DNA of 64,000 nucleotides from Spisula solida (taxonomy: Eukaryota; Mollusca; Bivalvia; Venerida; Mactridae): positions 26,201,501 through 26,265,500 of the forward strand of contig OX365944.1 in NCBI GenBank assembly GCA_947247005.1. The letters are read 5' to 3'. Position numbers and translations under genes: made by a program. The notes under the pieces were generated by a model. It ran no database searches. It worked only from the letters and a program-made list of their open reading frames with translations, and was not told the origin of the DNA. Shown here piece by piece: positions 49,901 through 61,881 of this stretch (the stretch's first letter is position 1; every line of letters begins with the position of its first letter).

Positions 49901-52025
49901 TGATGTAAACATAATTTGTATGATAAAACGAAGAAAAAAAAAAATAAAGTTATTTATTCAAAGTCGTTGGCTTCTCTCATTAACTGTGCCTTCTATGAAA
50001 GTTGACTACAATGTAAATTCCCCCAACATGTGGAGTAGTTGCTGATTCATTGTGGAATGATAGGTTAGAACTGGTAAGAACAGAGTCCAGGACTAGACCA
50101 GAAATTGAATACGTGAATCAGCCGCTTAATAAAACTGAAACAAAAATAGCGAAATGGCGTTAACTAGAATTATCAGTTGCTCTTAACTGGATACAGGATA
50201 ATCTGGCAAATCCTTTCTATTATACTGAACGAAGTCAAATTGCACATGTATGGCAAAGCGGACCCTGAAAACTGTGATTTTTGCTGATTGGTTTTATACA
50301 AAGGATGGCTTCTTGCTTTGAAACACACCATGACAACATAATGAAATACGACAGAAACATATTTAATTTACAGAAATAATCAGAGTGTCGTTTGAATCTG
50401 AAACATACTTCCGACAGCATAGCACAGTCAAGTAACTTCTGGTAAAATTAGGGAATGCTTATATGACGTATGACATAGCAATTTGCATTTCTATTTTGCT
50501 ATCATAGAAATATAAACGAAGTAAATAAAGAACAATGACGATAACCTTAAACCAACGATCTGGTAATTATTTTTTTTATTCGAGAGTCTGAACTTAGAAG
50601 GTAGTTAACCGAAATACAGCAGCGTGGGTTTGGAATGTGATACATTGTAATTCAGATATCTATGCCAGTGCATGTATACAGAGTCATCAGACAAGTTTCA
50701 TAGTATTAGATATATTCTAGAAGAAATACTGAAGAAAAACGAGATGGTATTAAAATAGCAAACTATCTTGAATGTGTAACAAGTCCAAAGGACTTTGATG
50801 TCTAATAAAAACACATTTCGACTGATTGGCATTCGTGTATGATTCACAGTAACAGAAATAACCAGGAAGACTGTGAAAGACAAACGAGAAGAAAGTATCA
50901 TAAGGAAAATGATACATCACCCCTTTTACGTCTACCACGAGCTCTGGTTTGTATGAAATACATTGTGTGACGGCAAGTTTAATACTTCACTCTTTCACAA
51001 ATCCAGTCTCACTGTCTTACTTCTGCAAGTGGAGATTTATATCCCCTGACACAATCCACAAAGACGTATCACTATGATAGATTGCACCAATATGTTCTAT
51101 ATGAATCAATCAACCCGAAGTGACATGCTGAGGATATTATACTCGTTCGTAGTTGCTAGACGAATGGAGAATATAACATGTAATATAAAAGGTAATAATT
51201 ATGGACAGACACGGAATATTCGGACTAAAATAAGTACACGTATCCAGTAACTAGGAACAGACATAAATACGTATGTACGAGACGAAGATAAACGGACCGA
51301 TCAATATTTAAATCCGTATTAGCAGCTAAGATTCGGTTTAGTGCAGAACCGCTAATCAACCTTATATCAGAGGCCGCATCGCTGCTATTTACGTTGTCCT
51401 AACTACAGTTTGTATTCTTTCATACAGACAACAACCAACGATTATATCAATTAGATGACACATCATTCTGCCAATACTAAACAACGACAGTATGACTAGT
51501 GTAGAGTTAACGTCATTTTCAACATATTAATCATTTCGCTAACATTATCAGTCAGCAAACTTTCTCAATTACCATACGCCTTGTAGCTAATTAATCTATC
51601 ACTATCACTTGCATTATATATATCATTGAAACAGATATCTAACATGTATAGGTGTATAATTTTCTCATTTCAAAGACGATATGGTACCAGTATTTCCCTT
51701 CCAGGGCACTCATCATGCAATATGAAACATGCTTCTCTTCATCTATATATTAGTAGTAACGGATTATCATCAGGAATGTTGTGTCGGGACTTATGGATAA
51801 GACAGCATTCTACATGTATGATAGAAGGGTGATACATTTTCAACGTGAAGTTTATAGTAATTAAATGTTTGGTACAGAAAGTAGTATAAAATACCCACCT
51901 ACATGCTAGACAATGTTCAAGTGTTATTTGTAGTAAAGGCCCATATTGGCATCTGACTTAATATAACATTCGACAAAGTATAATATATATAACAAGCAAA
52001 AAACAAAAAGAAAATGGCAATGCAG
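46994..52025. other. Gene-free AT-rich stretch
   Basis: I see no gene, transposon ends or long repeats in this 5 kb. Open frames (longest 90 codons, 48,785-49,057 +) are hydrophobic AT-driven chance frames. TGACGTCA occurs near 47,203 without other context. Confidence 0.5.
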
Positions 52026-52095
52026 ACAAACACCACAAATACATGAGTCTGTTAAATTGGACAAACACCGCAAATACACGAGTCTGTTAAGTTGG
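52026..52095 (+). repeat. Tandem duplication, 35 bp x 2
   Basis: ACAAACACCACAAATACATG and ACAAACACCGCAAATACACG start at 52,026 and 52,061; the following bases also match, with three differences in 35. Confidence 0.9.
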
Positions 52096-52959
52096 ACTGA
52101 GAAAGCACCCTCAGTCTTGATCTAAATCCATCTTACTTCATACAAATGTACTATGGATATTGTATAGCCAACATAAACGTCTCTGATCCTGAAAAGCATC
52201 AAGGGATATTAATTTAAGACAATCAGTTTCTAAAAAACCTGGGCAAATGAAATTAATAGTTTCAAAGAACAAGTGCAAGAAAGGAATCGTAAGAAGGGCA
52301 GATAATTTATATTGATAACTTCATAATATACTAAATAAGGTATTCTTAGTCAATCTACATACTTCTATAAATTATATGCGTTATAAATCTTCAGACTGGT
52401 ACCAGAAAAACCTTATTTTTCGTCTATACATGTGAAAGTTTTCTTTGTGAAGTTCAACGTAAAATGTAGAGATTTGATCAATAGACACTGTAACTGGAAA
52501 TTTTCTTCTTGGACACCCTTTAACCAAGCACCTACATAAGAATCATACATCAAGAGACAAAACAACAATAATATGATAATTGTTGACATCTAAGATTTAG
52601 CGTATAGCAACAGTTTTTAAAGCTCAATACCTAATTAAGGCAGTTTGGTATTCGGAGTGTATATTTTGCGACGTTACTAGTATGCGAATTTTCGGCTTTG
52701 TTCAACTGTTAGTTTTCATTTTATAACGCTCATCTCAAGGCCATTTGGGCATGTTTCACCTATTTACATATTTGCAATTGTCTTTATATCTTGTCACATT
52801 GCTCATGCAATGAATATGATTATTAAATTAGTTTCGTTAAAATGCATTTTATATCACTGTACATGTATACATGTAATATCCTTGCGCTATAGAATCCTAA
52901 TGGAACCTAACATTTGTTTGGTATTCATAATATGAAGTGTTTGTTGATATTAAGATATC

Positions 52960-53205
52960 TTCCAAGCAAAGTACATAGACGCCAAAGAAATATCTAGACA
53001 TAAATTTTGTATAAGACTCGGTATTTAGGGCTTCATATCACAATTCTTCCTATCACTGTGCCATTCCAACACGAGGTTGTGGCACAAATTGCACCTGTGT
53101 CAGAAAAAAGCATGAAATAAAACTCATCCTTTAAAAAAGAAACGTCAATTACCAATGGGCGAGTGCAATTTGGAAAATAGTTTGTATTGATAGAATATCA
53201 AGTAG
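52960..53205 (+). repeat. Diverged dispersed repeat, copy 1
   Basis: Aligns with 54,385-54,630 in the same orientation: AAGCAAAGTACATAGACGCCA, GACTCGGTATTTAGGGCTTC and AACGTCAATTACCAATGGG have clear counterparts there. Divergence is considerable. No coding capacity and no ends recognised. Confidence 0.75.
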
Positions 53206-53272
53206 AGTTCAAAACTGTAAGAAAGGGTCATGTCGGCAATGTGACATAAAGTCAGACGTTTATGCTATTTAA

Positions 53273-53363
53273 GAAATAAAAATCTGTTCGTGTATTTTGT
53301 CGGTGAATAAAACACGGGCAGGAGTTATTCACCGACAAAATACAAGAACATAGTTTTTATTTC
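53273..53363. repeat. Long-stem hairpin
   Basis: GAAATAAAAATCTGTTCGTG with the following TATTTTGTCGGTGAATAA pairs with the mirror sequence TTATTCACCGACAAAATACA and onward, a stem of about 38 bp with few mismatches and a 14-base CG-richer loop. A foldback MITE is likely. Confidence 0.85.
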
Positions 53364-54384
53364 GATTCTAAATACGATAATAGCCCGTACTATTTACCTG
53401 CGCGCATTCCATTTTCACACATAATTCCACGCTGAAATTGAGTGGCTTATTAGCTGGTACAATTACCTCCCTCGTTAATGAAAACGACCTTCGAATTTTT
53501 TTTCTGAAGGAAATAATACATTTTCAACATTGAAACAATTTTAATATAGGATATCTATTTTAGTATAGGATAACTAACATAACAACTCATCGAAGTCACG
53601 GAATATCATAATTTATTAAGTATCACTCAAATGTTGATTTTTTGTCTCGGATTTTTAATCAATGTATCACCACGATGATCATCAATCAATGGCTTCAAAA
53701 TAAAGATACCTATAGATGCATTCGTGTTATTGTACATCAGTAAATCACTCTCTGTTGTCCCTTGGGGTGCACTATACATCATGTAACTATGCATGCACAC
53801 AATCTCACAATGGAGCATCAAGTTCGCATATTCGAATGAGTCGATTCCTTAGAAAACAGTTATGTTTCGTGATATTTGTTATCGAGTTTTTTTATTCCTG
53901 CTGGTAGGTTGCCAGGCAGACATGTTTCACCACATCCACATTGCGTCTATCTAATGTGCTCAATTAAAGCAACAACGTAAACGTGTGTACAATTTAATGT
54001 GTTTTTATCAAATCAACTTTGCACGGAAACCCTTGTTACATTTTTAAGCTATCGGCCACCTAAGCTACTTAGGATGTTTATATACTACATTAAGACGTGG
54101 TCTTTTTTTACTTATATAAATATATGGTAACGTACATTACAACCATACACACTTAAATGAAAAATCAGTGAGATAAATATTTAAATTCTAAGTGGGAGCG
54201 TATTACAGCATCTAATCAGTTGAGAACGTTACTTTCCGGACTTCGGTGAATATTAATATTCAACTACGTTTGAATTAAACTGTGATGCGTATCATTTGGT
54301 GAATATACATGTACACATTGGAATCCAACGTGTGTTTACCATTCATAACTGTCTACTGAAGCCTATTGTTACTGAGAATTCCTC

Positions 54385-54630
54385 GAAGCAAAGTAAATAG
54401 ACGCCACGCAATGTAATTACATGTCTTTAAAATTAATGCTGTATACGACTCGGCATTTAGGCTTCATGTCACCATTCTTCGTACCAATGTGTTATTCCAT
54501 CACGACCAGGTGGCACCAGGTGGCACGTATTACATTTGTGTGTATACAATACAGCTCATTATTTTTTATAGGAACGTCAATCTGTGAATACAATTTGAGT
54601 ACAATTTGTAAAATATTTGTATTGATGGTA
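54385..54630 (+). repeat. Diverged dispersed repeat, copy 2
   Basis: Counterpart of 52,960-53,205. Upstream of it, a stretch near 54,308-54,345 (TGTACACATTGGAATCCAAC) also resembles 57,368-57,405 (TGTACACTTTGAAATCCAAC), so a third partial copy probably follows the direct duplication. Confidence 0.7.
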
Positions 54631-55531
54631 CTGCGTAGGCGAAATGCATTCCATTACAAACCATTGGGTATCTCTCAGAGATCTCTATATCGTGCAACCG
54701 ATACATTTAAATTATAATTAATTCGTTACAATTTGACCGATGCACAAAGAAAAACAACCACTTTGAACTACTGTACAAATATATGTTCTAGAAAAAGCTC
54801 CGCATGATAAACATTGTGGAACGAACCAATGTCAATAGCCATCGAAATATGCAAGACACCTATGATAATATTTTCAGTTTGATTTTCTTATTGACTATTT
54901 ACAATTACATACGATATTGTATGGCGAATGCCAGTTTCTGGCTAAATTTGATGCTACTTATTGTCCTATCTTTTTACAAAAAAGTGAATCTAAGGTTTTC
55001 AGTTGAGCAGAACATAAAAAGACGTATCGAAACCGCATAGTCACCGTGGTCAAATAGTTCTAACAGGATTAAAATGGATTTCTTAGTATCTTCTCATGTC
55101 TTAAATTGTACTATAATAATTATTAATAGCGCTAAGCGAAATTTTAGTTGAAACCTTACGGATCATTTATTTCAAAATGTTTGTACTTTAAGACACCACA
55201 ACACGCGAAAACTGGTTACATCGTATGTAAAACAGTTTAACGTAGTATTATGCTATCATACCAAAATTAATCCATAGTTTTAAACTATCAAATGCAGAGT
55301 GACGAACCCTGGACAAAAACTGTGTCTTTAATTATTCACGCTTTTTAAAAACAAATTATCGCGAAAACTGGACACAACGCATGCAAAACGTTGATTCATT
55401 GTGTTACACCCCCCTGTTTTTGAAACTTCTATAACTGTTACTCCACTTGATACATGTACAAAAACACTATGATGTTCAACTTTTGTACGCTTAACTTATT
55501 TTTGTTCAAAATTGAAAATGTACATATTTCG
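54631..55531. other. Gene-free AT-rich stretch
   Basis: No gene or repeat recognised. Confidence 0.5.
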
Positions 55532-55680
55532 AAATAATGACTATGTTTGATCTATAATATAGCACGGTCACGAGTTCTGATACGCTGTATTTAAATTACG
55601 TGTGCGTAGCACAAGCAATTTAATGTACGCACCCGAACAAACGACTGTGCTATATTATAGATCAAATTTAGTCATTATTT
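55532..55680. mobile_element. MITE, 149 bp
   Basis: The left end AAATAATGACTATGTTTGAT and the inverted right end (AAATAATGACTAAATTTGAT) match over about 37 bases with few differences. Window start (TATTTCGAA then TCTAACATAGCC, positions 1-20) shows the same flanks joined without it, so it inserted into copy 2 of the direct duplication or was lost from copy 1. The target duplication is unclear. Confidence 0.8.
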
Positions 55681-55682
55681 AA

Positions 55683-56184
55683 CATCTAACATAGCCAATA
55701 ATCCGCATTTGACAACAACCCTAGACAATGTAACTGCTGCACTATTTTCTTCCTCGGAACGCTAGGCATAATATTAAATTATTTGCCGTAGCTGTGTTTT
55801 AACGGTAATCCATATGTAGTGTACAATTTAAACGACAAGTAACATTTTTGTTATTTGCAGTTTACACTGTATTCACCAGATTTTTACCTATAGAAGTACT
55901 AATAATAATGCGACATAGAAATATATCACATTGGTTAAATCACGAATGCTTTAGAAAATGCGATCAAAACAATGGAATAAGTATCATAAATAATGTTCAG
56001 ATTGGCATGGTATATCGTCAATCAACAATAATTATATATATCAGAGTAAAGATTCCTTGATTAATGTGTCCTATTGTACAGCACTATATCACGGTCTATA
56101 TTGTCCCTGGTGGTGCACAATTCGATACATCAGATAACTGCACATCGTCTGAATAGTTATGTTGAAACGTTTACAGCGTTCTAA
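55683..56184 (+). repeat. Direct segmental duplication, copy 2, first part
   Basis: Matches 7-500 in the same orientation. At 56,184 the match stops after GCGTTCTAA and resumes at 57,284 (CTAATCATTGTCTTGTCTC) as far as about 57,335. Confidence 0.88.
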
Positions 56185-56198
56185 GTATAGGTTGTATA

Positions 56199-56297
56199 GG
56201 TTAGAGTTTATTAAATATTTTCTTCAAATATTTGAACCTTAGCGAGCGAAGCGAAGCGTGGTTTAAATCTTTGAAGAAAATATTTTAAACTCTAACC
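56199..56297. repeat. Hairpin with CG-rich loop
   Basis: GGTTAGAGTTTATTAAATAT and following bases pair with the mirror copy ending CTCTAACC; the stem is about 40 bp with a few mismatches. The loop contains AGCGAGCGAAGCGAAGCG (56,241-56,258), the exact reverse complement of the loop motif at 20,250-20,267. Confidence 0.85.
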
Positions 56298-56648
56298 GTC
56301 TTAGTGTTGGCTCCGCCTTGAATAATTAAAACCCCAAGAAGCACGAGATTCGCGTGCCTGTAAATCGGTCAGTACATGGACATAATAGGCGCGAAAGAGA
56401 CGCTTTAATGGTCAAATGGACGGTTACATTTTATTAGGTGTGTTTAACAGTAAACTGTGTGTATTTAACCATAAAGTCGGTGAAGTTTGAATTGTGAAAT
56501 ATATTGATACCCCCGTTCAAATAAATGGTTAATACTAAACGCCACCTCTAAAGCTGCATTTGTATCGGTGGGTAAAACCACAGGTAACTGTATCATTAAT
56601 AAAGAGTAAACCAAAAATATTGTTTTTATAAAAAATTTAATATACAGT

Positions 56649-56865
56649 CACTGAGGTGCATTTTGTTTTAACAAACATTTTTCATTATTACTGGTGTTAT
56701 ATTAAATAGTTTTTCATAATCAGAAAGTAGAGAGATCCGTCTTTAATTTGTTACCAATATTTTAAAATCCGTCCTTTAATAAGAAAATAAATCCACAGGG
56801 CGTGAAATCATTTCTTTTTTCTTGTTTAGAATAGCATTGTCGTTTTCGTTGAATGCACCTCAGTG
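56649..56865. mobile_element. Nested MITE, 217 bp
   Basis: CACTGAGGTGCATT at the left is inverted at the right (AATGCACCTCAGTG). CAGTCA just outside the left end is mirrored by TGACTG just outside the right. It lies within a wider inverted repeat (arms with CCACAGGTAACTG and CAGTAACCTGTGG). Confidence 0.7.
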
Positions 56866-57335
56866 ATTGACTGGACACCGTAATTATACATTTCATGGTA
56901 CATGTACATTGTATAACTTTTTAACGATATAGTTGATTAAATTCGATGGGATTTGCATGGGGGTAGTTCTAACTGTGTTGTTCATGAAAATCTGATCCCT
57001 TTAGTACAAAGGCACCTCTCTAAGTTGACATGAAATTGATATTGTTTTTTTTACTCTTTATCAATGAAACAGTAACCTGTGGTGGAAACATTGATGACCA
57101 GAAGAACAGGGTGCTATTTGCATATCGCACGAAGTTCACGAATAGGCGTGGTCTATTTGCGCATGTGCATTGGCTTCATTTTACTTCTTGGTGAAGACGC
57201 ATTAATTCGAAAAATAGAACGTTCTTCATGGATTAGACGACGAAAATTGAGTCCGCTGATTGGTCGAAAAAGTCGTGCAAACACTAATCATTGTCTTGTC
57301 TCATGGAAGTTATTTGTTGTTGTTTTCGCGGTATT

Positions 57336-59628
57336 CCTTCTCGTTGTCTTTATTCCCGCTGGTATCTTGAATGTACACTTTGAAATCCAACATGTTTGAG
57401 ACATTCACAACTGAATGTGCTTACTAGCAAAGTGTTTCCATTGAGAGTTAGTTGCACTTGCAGCAATGGTGTCAGATAAAAGAGCATTAATACAACGCAT
57501 CGTTTCATCAATTACCATTCGGGGCATAGAATAAGCATTATTGTTTGTATTAATGGTACCATTCATTTAAAAAATTAATGCAAGTTTGAACGAATAAATA
57601 CATTTCTAATTCAGTAATAATAACCATTCCCAATCATAAATATATTAATATATTTATCTAGATCGATGTCGATATACAATTGATACAGTAATTCCCTTTC
57701 TTGGCGCTAAGCAAACCAACGGAGAACGTACCTTAGTGATTAATTGTTCCGTCTGAAATAAGGTGTCGAGAATTATTGTATGACACTGTATAATTTGTTT
57801 CCAAATCGACCTTAAAACAATAGAATACATTGAAGTAGTTTGTGAGATTGATACTTCACCTGCGCAATTATACATAAAGTGTGTAGGTATAGAAAAGAAA
57901 ATAGAAACCGAGCTATTTTGTAAGATATGAACTGGAAGTTATAATTATGGAATCGTGGGAGACGGATTGCGACAAACCTATCATTATGAAACCGATATAT
58001 GTTCTCATAACGTTTGTAGAGACCCTGACAAGACCACTAATGTGTTTGACGTGAGTGCAAAAGTACAAGATACTTTGGGTCCTTTACAAAGCACAGTTCT
58101 AAATGGTGCGTAATTGGAACCCTGTAAGGAAGTCTATACTTATCTTAGAAAGTGTCGATTGTTAAAACACCTCTTTCAACTCATTTCACCACTCTCGACA
58201 CCACATGACTGATGGTTTTGGTAAGAAATGAGAAACCATTGTTGATGAAGATTGTAATTGCAAAGCGCCAAAAAAGGGGAATACTGGAAAATCAAAAAAA
58301 GTATGTAAGACAGTGTCATTTAATACGTGAATTCATTAAACATTATACGTAAAACGTGAACCATTTGTATTCTGGTGATATTTGTAAGCGAATGTCATCA
58401 TCCAGTCAGCGTTTAAATAAGGTATCATTAGTGAGATTTATACCAGTTCATAAAACTGAATAATCATTTGTTCTAATAAAAGTCAGTTAGTTCGATAAAG
58501 GACTGTACTTTAATACCACTTGTCAAACACATGTTCAAGACTGATAGCTTTACTCTTGCATGCACTGTCGACAATAATTCAGACGGCAACGTGTCGTCTG
58601 CAAGAAACTCTATGCCTGACATGTGAAAATATAATCACATATTCTGTATTGGACAGGAAGGCAGCATTCAACGGAAACAGTAGAGAACGAAACAAGGCAC
58701 GAAACAAGGCACGAAATATAACACACGGATTACAAGTAATAGTCACAAGGACGAACAATAAAAAGAAGTTATTTAACCCAGCTGTCGAGCGACCAAGCAA
58801 GCATTGTGTGACAAAACGTTTCCTCACGTTTCGTGCCTGTGATTCGTTGAACGCTATGTTAAATAAACAGGTTTGTCACGTAAGCGAATTTTGGCTAACC
58901 ATAGACCGAGGTGTCAGGTGGTGCGCCTACGTTGATGAATCGTTCCTAAATTGTGCGTAAAACCCGCGCATCTGTGCATGTTCCGAATGGGGTTTTTACA
59001 CAGTTAACACGTTCAATTTGTGTGTGCCAAACAGAACGTTCAGCGAAGGATGTTGCGACAAATATCGTGATTTATTAAGTAAACGTACACTGTTGGTAGC
59101 TTTCCCTGAACGCATGGCTGCATACAGCATTTTAAATTATGTAAGCCAAATGATAATTACATATCGGACAATGATATAAAGGGGGCGAAGGGCACTAAAA
59201 CGAACAGTTTAAGTAAAAAATGCTAAATCTGCATGGAAGCGGTCCCTTAGAAAATTACTTATAATGAGATATGATAACGTTTATTGATTAATATAGTTAA
59301 CGGTTTTGGAGCTTAAAAGATACCTAACACATTTTCATAATGAAATGCGAAACTTAGGATAGCGCTCAATAAAAAATAAAGGACACGAACGACACATAAC
59401 AAAGAATACTAACAAAAGAAAAAGTACACACTACAAGTGCCTGCCACAATGACAGCTACGAAACTGAATAAGAAAAAAACGCAACTGCGCAGCTTTAAAA
59501 CAAGGTCATCCCACTCCGACAGCCTGCGATCAGGAGCAAACGTTTTTAATCAGATTGACGGACAGGTGTTAACAGTGAGATATGTTCTGCCTTCCCAACA
59601 CACTACATTACATGTACATGTAAGTGTA
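57336..59628. other. No confident gene
   Basis: A 146-codon frame at 58,520-58,960 (+) lies in a locally GC-richer patch; it holds a 12-bp triplet-like repeat (CGAAACAAGGCA) and has an 82-codon opposing frame, but no motif. Another GC-richer patch at about 59,430-59,600 has an 86-codon frame of basic character, also unrecognised. They may be repeat-derived. Confidence 0.4.
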
Positions 59629-59661
59629 AGTGTTGCGTTTTCAAAGCCGCTCAGTGTATTT
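59629..59661 (-). repeat. 33-bp exact dispersed repeat, copy 2
   Basis: Exact reverse complement of 30,917-30,949. It abuts or slightly overlaps the point where arm B stops matching arm A, so the element it belongs to probably marks the duplication or truncation boundary. Confidence 0.8.
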
Positions 59662-60124
59662 ACAATATATGCATCAAGTACTATTAATACGTTTTAAACC
59701 GACGTGTAATTTCTTTGATAAATAACGGTATTTACTATATTAAATAACTAGTTTTGAAGACTTCCTATATGCATACCAGTACAGTGCGTTGTTTGGTGTT
59801 GTTTATAACGTAATAATGGGTATGTACTACTTTCAATGGAGCAACAAGTATCATACAGATCAATCTCATGCAGGGAAGAACACTAGTAGACTCAACACTC
59901 CTTTAGGTATATTTAATGCAAAGGACTATTTTCAATTTCCGTTCAACTTGGGGTTTGTGGATAAGCATAAACCATCGGTAATCATATGAAGTAGATACAA
60001 AAAAAGATAATATAAAGTCGAACAGGGAAGGCAGCACTCACCTTAAGCAGCCGAACACAGAAAACATAAAAACTTCACATACCACAATTACATTGCACAA
60101 TGTCCAACACAAAATGAAAAAAAT

Positions 60125-60560
60125 GAACTGCTTAAGTCCCAGCTGTCAAAAAGCTGAATGTCCTAGTTTATGCAATCAAAACCCGAATGCCCTAGCTGAA
60201 TGGCATAGTTTCAATAGTAAAACGGCTAAAATGCCTAGTTTTAGCAGTTTGAAGTCCTAAACAGTTGAAGAATAACAGTAATAAAATCTGAATGCCATAG
60301 TTTCCACTGAATGACATAGTTTCAGCAATAAAAAAGCTTATAAATGCCCTAGCCGAATGGCCTAGCTGCAACAAACTGAAGACTTAGCTGAATGGCACAG
60401 CCTTAACAAGCCAAGTGCCTCAGATAAACGTTATAGCTCCAACAAGCTGAATGCGCCCAGCCGAATGACCCACTTTAAACCTGCTGAATGCCCATGCTGA
60501 ATGACGAACTTTCAGCAGCAAAAAGGCCGAAACGCCTAGTTTTAACTGTATGAAGTATTT
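60125..60560 (-). repeat. Degenerate tandem motif array
   Basis: Variants of GCTGAATGCCCTAG and GAATGGCATAGTTTCA recur every 20-40 bases, interspersed with AGCAGCAAAAAGGCCGAAA-type phrases. Arm A has only two or three units at the matching place, so the array expanded in arm B or contracted in arm A. Confidence 0.75.
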
Positions 60561-61431
60561 AAAAGTTAAGAATAACATTTAACTATAATAACGGTAAATC
60601 CATGCAGTCGCACAAATAATTTATTTATGGTATTAAACAAAAAGATATAAATAATTGGATAGTGGATAAACGGGCGTAAGGAAATGTAAAATTTAAGTTA
60701 TATTTAAGAATATTTGAACAAACCGCAAATCTACCTATAAGTAATAACGATGGCTTGCATCAATCATTAAACCATATTTAAGACAAACAAAGAATGTCAT
60801 GTACCTAAACGTTGTGTCAAAAGCTATGTTGCGTAGTTCAAAATAATCTCGTATTCTGAGCGCTAGGAATATAATGTCATGCATAGTTAGGTTGAGGATA
60901 ATAGCGACGTTGTATTTCAACATGCATGTATCTTTTCAATAAAATATGTCTATACAATTTGATATCTTTGGTGATCTTTTTACGAATGTCTTGTAATGAT
61001 AAGGCATCATTATTCCTGTTTAACAATTGATATATGAATATGATTTATGCCAGAAATGTTCCATAACATTTACAGCGTATACTAATATGATGTTAGTATT
61101 AGTATCTAGTATTGCATCAATTGTTTCGCAAAAAGCTCGCTTATTACATTAAGACCATGTTAATTGATATATGAATAAATTTCATAATAGACTGGCATTA
61201 TGATAATGTATTAGTGCAAGTAATCCGCCTTACTCGTACCTTGTGTTGTATGCTTCATGTTAGTTAACGACTGTTTTATGTTGTTTTACTGTTTATTTGC
61301 ATATTATGTGAACATTTATTTATATTTAATACCGTTAATGTGTCGTTTATTATTTTCATTATACTGTATACATACACTGTTAATCTCCTATGAGTTTTAT
61401 TATGATAAAAATGGCAATATACCAATATTTA

Positions 61432-61881
61432 ATTTGGTGCTGCATTATAGCGCAGTTTAGTGTAATATAGAATACACACGAATAGTGCATATACATAAAC
61501 TGACCTGCCTTCTAATGCTGCCAAAGGGTATATCAAACTAGACTTTTTACGGCACGTGGATGGTGAACTTTAAGTTGTAATAAAATGGAATGCTTAAGGC
61601 ATACCGCTATAGATCAACCACTTTTGTAATAAATTAGTATTTACAATTCTGTTTCATTACACAACTGGTTGCTACACCGCTGGTTATTTCAAGGGACACA
61701 TAATTGACTGGATGCATGTGTTTGATAGGAATGTTCAAGTACGTGATTCCAGTATAACTATACAATATGAGTGTAGTACATGCTGTATTAATTGACTATA
61801 AACTCTGCAATGCAATCTGAATTCATACAGTCTATAATTTTAACGTTTAAACATAAGCAATGGCTTAATCATGAAATTCGT
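61432..61881. other. 450-bp indel relative to arm A
   Basis: Arm A reads CAATATTTACTG at the matching point; arm B has CAATATTTA, then about 450 bp, then CAATATTACTG. The near-repeat of CAATATT(T)A on both sides suggests insertion with a duplication of 8-9 bp. No inverted ends are visible. Confidence 0.6.

Larger units (their letters stand above)
56185..57283. mobile_element. 1.1-kb insertion in the duplication, flanked by CTAA
   Basis: CTAA lies on both sides (56,181-56,184 and 57,284-57,287), and copy 1 has a single CTAA at the matching point near 499. The ends show no obvious inverted repeat. It contains a hairpin (56,199-56,297), a nested MITE (56,649-56,865) and a wider inverted repeat pair (56,578-56,610 with 57,050-57,082). 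A hydrophobic frame (57,079-57,399) begins here and continues into the duplication; I do not trust it as a gene. Confidence 0.75.

Noticed and set aside
57079..57399. 106-codon frame ending in a hydrophobic segment (LFVVVFAVFLLVVFIPAGIL)
   Set aside because: It starts inside the 1.1-kb insertion and continues into duplicated non-coding sequence; copy 1 does not preserve the frame beyond a few codons.
58520..58960. 146-codon frame on the + strand, considered as a transposase fragment
   Set aside because: I tried reading it and the opposite strand against Tc1/mariner-type signatures and found no catalytic or DNA-binding motif; a long opposing frame and internal repeats suggest chance.
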